From Congeria kusceri (lineage: Eukaryota; Mollusca; Bivalvia; Myida; Dreissenidae): 64,000 nt of DNA. The notes under the pieces were generated by a model. It searched no databases and had not been told where the DNA came from. It saw nothing but the letters and a program-made list of their open reading frames with translations. The DNA lies in the NCBI GenBank assembly GCA_027627225.1, contig CM051028.1:13702701-13766700 (forward strand). Direction: 5' to 3'. Shown here piece by piece: positions 45,882-57,179 of this stretch. The number at the start of each line of letters is the position of its first letter. Within the stretch, counting starts at the first letter, position 1. A program made the translations under genes and the position numbers.

Positions 45882-46142
45882 GCCGGCTAGCTCAGCGGGT
45901 TCGATTCCCAGCCTGGCCACATAACTTGTGTGGGGATTGGTCATGAAATTATTTCTATGGCCATTCTCCCCCTACCTCTGATTCAAGTAGGGCAGTTGTC
46001 AGTTACTGGCATAAGTATGTGCACTTAGTTCTGGTAAACCAGCTTACCCAGGAAAAGTGTGAGTAGGTTAACTGACCGCCGTTATATGACTGAAATACTG
46101 TTGAATACAGTGAAAAATATAAACAAACAAAAACAAACATAT
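45882..46142 (+). mobile_element. tRNA-derived SINE with shortened head
   Basis: GGGCCGGCTAGCTCAGCGGG joins directly to TTCGATTCCCAGCCTGGCC, so A-box and B-box words are present but the tRNA middle is missing. The body (GGGGATTGGTCATGAAATTA ... TGACTGAAATACTGTTGAAT) recurs at 55765-55985. It ends in an AAACAAAC-rich tail. Confidence 0.75.
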
Positions 46143-46189
46143 TGAATTTTACAAGATCTAAAATATTTCTGTGTTGATCAGCCCAGCGG

Positions 46190-46470
46190 GGCAGCTGGGG
46201 GGACCCAAAAAGGAGCAGGGGGCAGCACCCTGGTATTTTGCTCTGGTCTCCTGCCCCAAAAAATAAGGGTTGGTAGGTAGGGATTTTTTTTTGGTATTTT
46301 TTTTTTTTTTTTTTTTTTTTGTATGATGGGAGATTGGTTTGTGTTGTACACGGTAACAGTCTTTTTCAGCCTCTATTATTTTTGGACCAAAAATATGTAG
46401 GGTCGGCAGCAAAAGTAAAGGGTCGGTCGGGAGACCGGAAACAGTACTTTTTTTTTGGGGGGGGGGGGGC
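46190..46470 (-). mobile_element. Relative of the GTTTGTTTCAGG element, with poly-T/poly-G
   Basis: AAGGGTTGGTAGGTAGGGAT before a long T run and TAGGGTCGGCAGCAAAAGTA after it recall the element at 7095-7375. It ends in a T9-G13-like tract near 46448. The resemblance is partial. Confidence 0.45.
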
Positions 46471-46604
46471 CTTAATGAAATTACATTAGCTTAGTTAGAG
46501 AAGGGCCTTGAAATATCAGTAGTGTAGATAGATGTGTGCCATACGTTAGTCCTTTTCAGTTTTGCCATTTTAAGTTGTTGTTGATTGGCTGACTGAAATT
46601 ATAT

Positions 46605-46690
46605 CGTCACGGTGACTTAGTGGATATGGTGTCCACCTAGCGATCAGGAGGTCTTGCTTTCAATTCCCACTCTGGGAGCATTCTCAAGAT
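46605..46690 (+). mobile_element. tRNA-derived SINE head
   Basis: GTCACGGTGACTTAGTGGAT (A-box-like) and CTTTCAATTCCCACTCTGGG (B-box-like) sit at tRNA spacing. The acceptor stem does not pair well, so a functional tRNA is unlikely. Confidence 0.55.
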
Positions 46691-47210
46691 CTCCCCTAAA
46701 GACTCCAAGTACCGGGCTAAAATACAATCGAGCTAAAATAAATAGGTTAAAACTAAATTGTATTGTTTTGCACTCAGTTTTCCTACAGGCCTTTGTTAAC
46801 TTTGCAATTCATTGGAGACCTTCATGTTACAGTGCAAATTTAAGCTAGCAAACGCAGATTGAGATGATACGATAACATTCTCCTATGGTATTTTGATAAT
46901 TTAAACTTGCACCAATTAAAAGCCCAAAGCTGCATTTGGAGAGCCAGGACTTAACCTTTAATGTCAGCTCTTAATCGCTACAGACGATTTTTGTTATGTT
47001 ATACTTTGCAAGAAACCTAATTACTCCTACCTAAGTTTGCTCAAGCGGTCTAAAAGTTCACAAATGTTTGCAAAATAATGAGAGTCTTAACAATGTGTAC
47101 TTTTTCTCATTGTCACATTAAGCCTAATCATGTTTTTACTTTGATAATTCTGTTACCTGTTTCAGAAGATTTTATGTCTCATACAATACAATTAATTTAG
47201 TAATTTAATA

Positions 47211-47570
47211 CAGGGGCGTAGCTTCTGTTAAAAAAATGTATAGGCACAATAGGCGGAATCTATAAAATGACGCTGTGAGCAATAATTTGGACCAGGAGTG
47301 TTTATACTCGTGTATGGCTACAAACAACTAACTTCAGGTAAACCCCGATTCTACGACATAATTGTAAAATAAACGTGTGTTTCATTAAAGTTATTTCATT
47401 TTGGCGTAATGGACTTGTTAAATAATGAAGTTTCAAAAAAGCCATAAAAGATCTCCTTACCCCACCCCCTCCTGTTGTTTTTATTGCATTTTTAACATAT
47501 TTAAATGTTTCATCTCTGGAAAAAATGTTTAGGCACGTGCCTATAGTGCCTAAAGGAAGCTACGCCCCTG
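47211..47570. mobile_element. 360-bp MITE, CAGGGGCGTAGCTTC ends
   Basis: CAGGGGCGTAGCTTC at 47211 and GAAGCTACGCCCCTG ending at 47570 are perfect 15-bp inverted repeats. TA stands just outside each end. AGGCAC/GTGCCT motifs are subterminal. Confidence 0.85.
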
Positions 47571-47976
47571 TAGTAATCTTAGTGCAACTCCAGTAGGTAC
47601 AAACTCATTGAGTCTGTTTGTTATGAGCGGCTTGTTCGACTCTAATCAGATCTTATTACGGACATTTTAATATATTTAATTTAAGACCTAGGTTGAAGTA
47701 CTTAATACAATTAGAGGTGATTAGCAGATCAAATGTTAGGGAGTTAATTATTATCACCGGATTTTGGTTGTTGTAAGTTTGATTTTTGTTTTCATGTTGT
47801 TTTTTTTAAACAGACTTCAATGCACTATGATGTTTTAAGTATTATTGTAAAACTTCTACATCTGGTTTGGAATTTGCTTTTGTCAAAGAAATGTGTGGTT
47901 TTTGTCAAAATTGTCACATTTTTATTTTTGGTTCCCTGGTCCCAATAACATAATTATACACTGAAATGAAACAATT

Positions 47977-48090
47977 TGAGGTGTGTCATTGAAAAACCAG
48001 GCTTAATGGACATGTGTAAAGTGTGTCCCGGACTATCCGGGACGACACTTTTCGCCTACAGTGGATTTATGTTTAGAAGAGACTTTTATG
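47977..48090 (+). mobile_element. Truncated Dreissena-type palindromic element
   Basis: GAGGTGTGTCATTGAAAAAC CAGGCTTAATGGACATGTG starts as usual. Only ACTATCCGGGACGACACTTT and GTGGATTTATGTTTAGAAGA GAC follow before homology stops. Confidence 0.7.
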
Positions 48091-51000
48091 TTTTTACAAT
48101 AAAGTATATGCGCAGAACGCCAGAAAATAACGTCAATTTGTAAAGCAGTCTACTGGCGCGCAAAAATTACTACGAAATGACGTTGTCGTAAATAGGTTAC
48201 ACAAGACCCTTTATTTTATAATTCGGGAAGAAGAGACGACCGGTGGAAAATATAAAAAAATTACACGATTTTGAATTTAATTTTTATTTGGGTTTTGCAA
48301 TATTTAGGACTGGCGCTCCCATAAATCGAAAAATATAAAAACTCTGGCCTTAGGTGGACTGTACTTCTTAGTCTGGTTACACTAACTGTGTGTGAAACCA
48401 GATAAGTTTTATACCAGTTTCAGTAACATTCCAATTTAATTTACGCTGAATGAGCTGGATTGTAAAACAACACTAACTGTCAATAAATGTTACATATTTA
48501 ACAGCTTTCTTGTTGTAAATCCTTGTTTACCTCGCAATCAATAGGATTTTAATTGGCCACAAATTCACCGTTTCGCGATTTACCTATAGCAGTATAGTTC
48601 TAAACCCCCGGGGGGACAGGCCAGTAAAATGGTCATTGATGATCGTAAGGAAATAAAACTTCATTATATCTCCCCGTGGTCTCAATTGTACATATATGAA
48701 TTGGTTTTATTAGTGTTTTAGAATAACTTTGTTGTGAAGCAATAAAGGGTGTTGTTTTTGACATGGTGCTGAAAGTTCTCAAATGAAGAACAAGGAACGT
48801 AAAGGTGCATTATGACATAGATAATTATGACTGAACATTTTTCTTTATTCATTTGCACTTCAGTCAATATTACACTGGAAATTGGTAGTATTGAGTCAAA
48901 TACATCACTTTTTTACCCCTAATTTGCAAGATTTATTAACTTAATATTTCTCTATTGGATGGTTAACACAGCCATGACAACTGTCAGTGCAATTAATTTA
49001 CACATCATGCCCAAGATATCCAACCTTGAATACCTGTACAACTTAGGTTGCATTTTATAACCTTAAACTTCATTTCAATACCCAGTCTCATTTATGTTTC
49101 CATTTCAAAAGTTGGCTTTTTGGGAAATACTTAATACATACAATTGGGACCTGATTTAGAGGTTAAAAACAACACTAACAGTTTGATTTGGTGAATCTAG
49201 AGGTTAAAACAACACTTACTGTACGATTGGTAAATCTGCCATTCAATTGCTGTGAAAATATTTTCCCAATAAGTTGTTATTATAGTTATTTATGGTCTGT
49301 GTGTTCATTTGGACCTGTCAAAAACAAAGTTACATTTCATTTGTTGTCTTTCGTCAGTCAGTGTTTTTGGCATTGCAAAAAATGTGCAAATGAAAATCTA
49401 AATGGTCCTTTTGTCAAAAATATTGCAATTAGTTATTTGTGTGTGTTAGCTAATGTAAGGTTACTTTTGGTATATTGTTTGGGTGATGCTCTATATAGAA
49501 ACAAGAAGAGAAGAAAATCAATGACAGTTCTCAATATATTTGCCTGGACTGCTATAAGCTGTGATATCCAATCATTTTATTCCATTTATGGAAATCGACC
49601 AATTGGAAAGCGTGTTACAAATGTCATCTGCTACTGAATGTAATATCTATACACTACTGTGTCGTCTAGGCTGTAATGTAAATCTCACGCTAAAAGGATT
49701 ACTTTTCTCATTTCATCTTCATTCCATGCGCTTTTTGTGTGTGTATAATTTTGGCTGTTTAATTACAACCGTGTTTCACTTTTATTATTGTTTTGTTCAA
49801 TAATTATATTAGTGAAATTTCCACCCAGTGTTTATAAAAAGTTGTTCATTCACATTCATCTACATACATTTGTGGAGTTAAATTACAGTTGATAAAATCA
49901 CCTTGGATATTTAGAATAAACTTATGGAGTTTTAGCAGTGTATTGTTGTACCAGTAAGTATTTAAAATGACATTTGCTGTTTTACAAAACAATAAAACAA
50001 TACTATAATTATAAACATATTATTAATAAATAATAACAAGAACAACAACAACAATAATAATAATAATTGTTATTTTTATTATTATAACTATTATTCACAT
50101 CTAATCTACAGATTCTGATTAACATTTAAGCTTATTTGCATTCATTTAAAAATAATTTTACTGAAATCAGCTAAAAATTAAGCAATAATGTCTGGATTTT
50201 TGTGACATAATAATTATCCATGTAAAGGTACATACAAAAGTAAAAGTAGAACAATATTGTTTGCAAAATTCTATCCCTCTCCCAATGAAAGCATACAAAT
50301 TCATAACTTGACAACAACAAATACACCAGAAATGTTTAATAGTTATGTTGGGTTTTAATTTCTTTGCAATGAATAAGCAGTACCTGAGGTAGATGTGGGC
50401 GGAAACTTGAAATAATCCTGTCTCCATTTAATGGGATCACTTTCAATTCTAATTTTAGGTACAGTGGTTGTTTTGATCATCTGTGTTGCGTTTTATGCTT
50501 GTTGTCTAATTTAGTATATTCTTAACATCATATAAATTGCCATTTACTGATTGAATGCACGAGTAATCATAATATTACCTGTGTATTATTTAATATTTCA
50601 AGAACGATTGTGCGCATCAGAAAGCTCCATATTTTGAAGTAAACGTGGGCAATTAAAAAAAATATCAATTCTTACAGAAAAAAATCAGTATCGTAAAACG
50701 TTGTTAGAAATGTAATTCAATTCTGCTATATGCAAGAATTCAACAACAACACAATTGAGAAATATTGCAGCATCAGGGTAAATCTTAAAAATGAGTTCGT
50801 AAAAAATTGTCCCCATCTCCCTGGAGTACCCATTGACTCTCTGACACTCATATCTGGCTAAACCATCTGCAGATGCAACATGCAGAAGATCTGGTATCTT
50901 GAGGAAGAAAAATTGGTAGAGGTTGCAACAATTACCTGTTCCTTTTTAAATATATTGCAGTTTTAACTAATTTAAAGGTGGCTTTTTGTGTTTCTGCTTA

Positions 51001-52125
51001 TTTTTGGTCATGTTTTTTTTTGGTATCTAAAGCATCAGTTTATCTGACTTTGAGCAATATTAATCCAGTTAGAAAAAAAAGCCACAGATGAACCATGATC
51101 TAGTTAGTGTCTCTAGAAGCCAACAACATATAAAAGGTCAAGGTCACCAGTTTTGAATGATGACAACTATTTGCATCCAAGAGAGTTTCCGTGAATTGGT
51201 AATTAAAATTGGAATGATATATTACACAGAGCAAGATGTCACATACAAAAATTGAATGAAAAAGCACGTAGTCGTTAGGCAATATCAGTTGCCAAGGTCA
51301 AAGTTATAAAATCAAAGTTCAAAAATATATTAGTCACTTCTTTTTATAAGTGGCAATTACAACTATTTTTTAAGTACCAACAGGGCAGTTTTGTTTGAAA
51401 CAATAACGACTATTCTCACATTTTGCATTTGGGTTATGATTGCAGCTCTTCTGAAATGGTTGGCTGTCTGAGTATTGCATTGCATGCGGCGTAGTGTGCT
51501 GATAATCACAAACACTCGCTATGACCTTCAGGGAAACTATGTTATCTTACAATTTCTTCCTTTTTTGGAGGCTCAAATCTATCGAGATTTCATGATAATG
51601 TTTGCACAAACGTCCTGGTGTAAACATTGGGAAAAAAACTGCTATGTAATCCGTTTTGCTGCACTGGTAGTATCATGTGCCCGATAATTTGTAAGGAAAG
51701 TCCTAAATAGAGCAAGATCAGCGTGGTATTTGGTTAATTAGTTTACCCCACCCTCCCCTGACATCTTGTTGGCTGTGAGAATTATGTGTTGGTAATTCTC
51801 GGGCACACTAAGGACTTGCCAATGTAAGTAACCCTATGTTATAATTTTTGTGTGTGCTTAGTTGACTTACAACAGTGTGAAATTTGTATTGTTATGGCAC
51901 AGTGTTCATTTATCATATTTTAACACATAAGGAGTTACCAGAATTAAGAATGAAAATATAATTCTAACATGATACTTGCTAATTTTTCTTTATACAAAGA
52001 ACAAAATTATCGTTGTTAAACTACCCATAAACAATACAAGAAATGTCTTTACAAAAGACAATCGACGTTGAAATTAATATTAAGATATCATTTAAAAATT
52101 ACCTAAACAGACGGCCAAGATGATC
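48091..52125. other. AT-rich non-coding stretch
   Basis: No supported exon. The 149-codon frame 49188-49637 is the longest long-frame candidate but has low-complexity, intron-like AT-rich codons and no recognised domain. An AAC/AAT microsatellite lies at 50030-50095. Confidence 0.35.
50030..50095. repeat. AAC/AAT microsatellite
   Basis: AACAACAACAACAATAATAA TAATAATTG followed by a T/A-rich complement; it can fold back on itself. Confidence 0.8.
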
Positions 52126-52235
52126 GGTTACGTGACTTCTCAGACCCCAGATTTTTTGGTCCCCACCAATATTAGGAGACTTATTGGACCCCAGATTTTT
52201 CGGACACTATAAGAAAACTTCTCGGACCCAAAAGT
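52126..52235. repeat. GGACCCCAGATTTTT short repeat
   Basis: CAGACCCCAGATTTTTTGGT and TGGACCCCAGATTTTTCGGA occur about 55 bp apart, with CTTCTCGGACCC after them. Probably a fragment of a dispersed element. Confidence 0.45.
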
Positions 52236-53505
52236 AAATTTGAGATAAATTTATTAATTTAAAAATTAAATAAAATTATCATAAATATCTATGCTGTGAA
52301 TAACCAATCATATAGCTCCATGTTTCCACCAGTGGCATATGAATAACCAAACTAATTTAGGTTAACATAATTGTTATCTGAATTTGACAAGTCAATTAAA
52401 CAAATTAACAATGTAAGAAAATAATTTCGGGAATTAATTAAAATTATTATGTATCAGACGAGTCTATATAGTTATTTATAGTACCGGTAATATACCATGC
52501 ATGTTAGTTATCTAATATAATAACGATTTGAAGTCAAATAAGCATTTATACTCTGTATCCCAATAAACGGAAATATTCAGGGAACATTCAGCGATTTTTG
52601 AAATATGTAGACTTTATTTTTGATAACACAAACATAAGCATTCCTTAGACTATGACGATTTTAAATGATATCAGTAGAAATTATTATGATATATCAGGGG
52701 TTCCTCCATATAATTAGTATTGCAAATTGTGTATTCATGCTACGCAAATAACAATTTGACGTATTCCGAATCTTCTTTCATAACATTTTATCTACAGAAA
52801 ATGTAGCATCTTTTTTATAGATTAAATAAAATCTACTGGAGAAGTTGATAGAAAGATGCAATTATAAATAATCGTTTATAAATCGTAACCACAATTTTAA
52901 TTCAAATTAACAGTAAGTCTATAAATATAAATTCCCCATTTATTAAAATTTTTATGTTTATGATTCTGTGAATGCTATTATTGATGCATGAGTATATATA
53001 CAACGGTTGCTAGCTACGCGCGCTAATTTTAGAATGACACTACTGATTCTGGAATGTGATGAACTCGCTAGAATCAATGGGCTACATGGAACGGCAACAC
53101 TGTGAATGAGATTTATGAATGGGAACATTGCACAATTGCTATTTATAGAGCGTATACCGCTTATATAAATGAAGGCTAAACAAAATAGTTATTTCGTTAC
53201 GTGAATGAATATAGCATTCTGTTTATGGCATCAACAAGAAAATACGTTCATAATTAGCCTCAGTTCTAAAGTATATGTTGAAGATATGTTTATAACTTCA
53301 TTTTAACCGCTTATGTAAACAATTATGTAAATATTTAATCCCCAAAAGTATGCAACAGTTATTGATATACGTTAAACCATTGTTTGAAGTTTGCATTCCC
53401 TAGAATTATAAAATTTGCCATATTCTATTGGCATTCAATTTTCCCGCTGCATAATTGTCGCAAGAAAATCTGGGTCAAAAGTGATCTTAGACAGCTACGC
53501 GGAAT
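52236..53505. other. AT-rich non-coding stretch
   Basis: No exon or clear repeat recognised. Confidence 0.35.
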
Positions 53506-53509
53506 AAAA

Positions 53510-53735
53510 ACAAGTCCTGATTCTGAGCGTAGCATAGTAAAAAGTAATTACAATAACAATTGCACAAATACATGTCAAATCATTGTAGAATCAAAATAAT
53601 TGTCGCATTATAATTGTTAATCAGTCAATAAACAACTCTTTGTCATTCTGATGCATGGCTATTAAACAACTTGAGCTAACGCCTTCGTGGATTAATTCCT
53701 ACGCATCAGAACTCCAAATCGTTGTTTATTGGCCA
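53510..53735 (-). mobile_element. Dispersed repeat, copy 2 (inverted to 32281-32515)
   Basis: TTCTGATGCATGGCTATTAA, ACGCATCAGAACTCCAAATC and GAGCGTAGCATAGTAAAAAG are the reverse complements of blocks in copy 1, in the same order. Confidence 0.7.
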
Positions 53736-53739
53736 AAAA

Positions 53740-55345
53740 ACAAGAAGATAAATCCAAAATTATTAATTTTCTTAATTAAACAATGCTAAAATATCTAAAA
53801 AATGCTTTATTACTTTCCATAGTTTTGTTTTCACTCAAAAATGTGTTGTACTTGTGAATTTTGTGCTGAATTTTAATGTTTGAAATAGAGGCTATTTCAG
53901 TATTTTCTTATTATATTATTGACTTATGGTGCTTTTCCCTTTCTGTACATATATGATATGTTTGAGTCATTCTTTATTTTGTAGGATAAATATTCATATG
54001 CCTGACATTTCTTCAAATTATCATGTGTATCCTTAAAATGAGTTGACAAACTTACTTTGATTATGTTTCACAAGAGTAAGATTGGTAAATTTGTGGCTAA
54101 AAGACTTTTGTAATCTGATTAAATCTGATGTTGCATTAAAAGCAGCGGTCATCATAGTTATCTAGATGATAAATGACTGATCTAGGCTTGCATTGTTTTT
54201 TCTTGGATCATTGGTCATGGATGACCACCATTATTTTGATGGGTTTATATATTGCTGACATTTTTGTGTGGTTTTAAATCATTACATCCATAAAGCAGGT
54301 GACATTGCAGGTAATCAAATCTTATTAGTGAATCTTAGGTTGTATTACTGGGGTTTAATAGTGTTTTTATCAGTAATGGGAAAGTATTTTTGGACAACAT
54401 GCATGGTAAAGCAAAAAATGATGCCTAATTCATAGATTAGGTTGCAGTTATGTACCAGAAATATTCCTCTTATTGTACTGCCCTCCTACTGCTTGAATTT
54501 ATACATGTAGATAACATTTCTGTCGACAGTCCAGTCGCAAGTTTGTGACAATAATTGTTGAAGTCTGTAAAGTGGGTTATGTCTGAATATATTATGAAGT
54601 TTCGTAAAGAAGTGAAGAAAGGGCAAAATCTTGTTTTGCAAAGGCCAAAGTCAGGTGGCAAAGTAGTACTAGTTACAAAATAAATATGTTTTACAGAATA
54701 ATAATGTTTTATGATTTATTCTTTTAACAAGATTCCCTTAAAATACAGTTTAAACATTCGAACATTTTGAATCAATGTCAAATACTATCTTGTTGCTTTC
54801 ATTACAATCAGTCCAGTATGTACCAAATGACAAGAAAGTTTACAGAAGTTAACCAACATATAATAATAATAATAATGAAAGTTGCAACTTTAAATTGAAA
54901 TACAATCTTAGAAACCTTTCACAAAATTAAATGTTTGACAATATGAGAAGCATCTAATCCAAAACACAGAAATTTGATCAGCCAGGTCTGCCTTTGTGAA
55001 AACCAGAAAAGGCTTCAATGAAAGATTTAAATGGAAATTAATTGGTTTATCATCCACTATCAATTAAGATCTTTAAGATTAAGTTTCAGTGTTTTGCTGT
55101 GGTTGAATTTAAGACAGTGAAATAGTCCTTGCTCAGGTGGAAATCAATGTCTTGTTAAGGTAGACAAGAGGAAATAATGGTTTATTATGGTAATAATGCA
55201 AAATGGAATAAATGACTGTGATTAAATGAAAAATGACTAAAGATACACAAAAGGAAATATTTTTTGTTATGGTTTTTGTTTAAAATTGATTGGATGCCTT
55301 AGATTTCATTAAAAAGGACCAAAGCTTAGGTAAGTCAGTTTCTAA
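53740..55345. other. AT-rich non-coding stretch
   Basis: No supported exon. An ATAATAATAATAATG run lies near 54860. Confidence 0.35.
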
Positions 55346-55349
55346 AATA

Positions 55350-55560
55350 ATGCCTAGGTCACAAATAGAACGGGCACCGTCTAGTTCACAAATAGAACGG
55401 GCACCGTCCAATTTTAACAATTTGACAGGCGCCATGGGATTTACCTATTCTTTGCCTCCCTTGGTCACAAACTCAACCGGGCTGCCTGACGGGCACCGTC
55501 CGATTTTGCCCGATTTTAGGTAAAACAGACGCCATCGGCGGCAGTTCTTTATTTGTGACT
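55350..55560. repeat. GGGCACCGTC repeat element
   Basis: CACAAATAGAACGGGCACCG TC occurs twice in tandem (period 26, near 55359 and 55385). GACGGGCACCGTCC follows at 55489, then TTGTGACTGGGGCATTA. The opening TAATGCCTAGGTCACAAATA and the closing TATTTGTGACTGGGGCATTA are inverted to each other, so this is probably a ~210-bp MITE. The ORF across it is incidental. Confidence 0.6.
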
Positions 55561-55759
55561 GGGGCATTAATAGAGGCATCTAGATGGAATTGATGCAGGA
55601 TATATACAATTTAGTGTTCGTGTATGATTATTTTAATTTATTATGTATTTTATGTTGACACATTTTAATATAGATATAAAACTATGTGGCAATGGCTGCA
55701 TTTAAATAAATGACCAGGGCAATACCTTAGATAATTATGTGTCATTTTATATTCTTTAC

Positions 55760-55985
55760 TTGTGTGGGGATTGGTCATGAAATTATTTCTACAGCCATTC
55801 TACCCCTACCTCTGATTCAAGTAGGGCAGTTGTCAGTTACTGGTGTAAGTATGTGCACTTAGTACTGGTAAACCAGCTTACCCAGGAAAAGTGTGAGTAG
55901 GTTAACTAACCGCCGCTGTATGACTGAAATACTGTTGAATACGGTGAAAAATCCAAACAAACAAAACAAAATATTCTTTACTAAT
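55760..55985 (+). mobile_element. SINE body, head missing
   Basis: TGTGTGGGGATTGGTCATGA onward matches 45930-46140 closely, including AACCAGCTTACCCAGGAAAA and the AAACAAAC tail. The tRNA-like head is absent, as in a 5'-truncated retroposon. Confidence 0.8.
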
Positions 55986-56551
55986 TATATACTGGCATTA
56001 CTAAGAACGAAGTCATTTAAGTCGTTGTATGTTTCCAAAGTCTTTAATTTCTATTTATTCATGAACAGCAAGCTATTTTTGTTTCCATTAATATCAAAAA
56101 TCTTCTTAGCATGACTCCTTGTGCCGATAAAAAGTTGAGGAAATGTCAGGAGAAGATATTGAACGGACAGGAAGAGCTTAAATAACTTCGCATTATCATT
56201 AAGTAAATGATTTATGGTATAAAATGGTTAAATATGTGGGTGTACTAAAGGGTGTTTGCCGATACAGACATTAATGGTTAAATATATTGTCAATACCAGG
56301 AAATGTATAGACTGCATATGACTATTAAATCTGAAAATTTGAATTTGCAAAAGTTAAAAAAAGCAGGTACCAAATGAATTTATGCATACAGCTGTGTATG
56401 TCTAAGTGTGAATACAGTACTTCTAAACCAACATATTTGTATTTCATTGATTGGTGTCATAGTATTTAAACATATTTTTGGTAAATCAGAGTCATGCCTA
56501 GGCATGTGCACGTGCGTCTACATTTGACAAAAAAATAGAAAATTACAAACT

Positions 56552-56925
56552 ACAGTGTTTTTTTTCACCTTTGGTGGAAAAGAGGCGGGGCCCTTCAGAT
56601 GGGGAATTTTGCAACAAAAGGGGATTTTTTTTTAGAAAAGCATTATTATTATTCTACTATGTTATAAAATAATGAATTGTTTTGCTACTAATGATACCGT
56701 TCTTAGATTATGCACTAACTTGGTTACATGAAAATTGCAGGGATTGTTTACGAAAATGCCTTTGTCTTAGTCAATTTTTGTCAGATTTGTTGTTTTTTTT
56801 TCAAAGTAAAGCTTACATTATGAGGGGAATTTTAAAATAAATGTAGGGGGAAAATATGTACTTTTTAAGCAGGGGAATGGGGTCAAATTTCGGCCCCAAA
56901 TCGGCCACAAAGAAACACACACTAA
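56552..56925 (-). mobile_element. MITE with CAGTGTTTTTTTT ends (copy 3, inverted)
   Basis: CAGTGTTTTTTTTCACCTTT at the left; GGCGGGGCCCTTCAGATGGG and TTTCGGCCCCAAATCGGCC are the reverse complement of copies 1 and 2. AAACTAC lies on both sides (56545-56551 and about 56924-56930), a probable target duplication. Confidence 0.75.
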
Positions 56926-57157
56926 ACTACCAAAATTTCTACAAATGAAACCATCTGCATTTGTATCAAAAGGATTGAAGTTATTTTCTAATGAAACATA
57001 TCGTGTTGTAAATTGTATACATAACTAGAAAATTACATTTAAATTTGTTTTATTTTAGTATCATATTTCATACGATAAATGGTCATAATTTACAATCACA
57101 ATCACAGTCTAAAGTGCATCTTCTCCATTCTGGAAACATTTTAGTGAGGGACCACTG

Positions 57158-57175
57158 CCCCCCCCCCCCCCCCCC
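57158..57175. repeat. C18 homopolymer
   Basis: Eighteen consecutive C residues, likely polymorphic in length. Confidence 0.95.
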
Positions 57176-57179
57176 GTTA

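Noticed and set aside
46609..46680. Possible tRNA gene
   Set aside because: A- and B-box words are present, but the acceptor and anticodon stems do not pair properly; a SINE head is more likely.
49188..49637. 149-codon + strand ORF
   Set aside because: Composition follows AT-rich background, there is no recognisable domain, no splice context and no repeat support. The length is within chance for 64 kb of AT-rich DNA read in six frames, though it is the least easy to dismiss.
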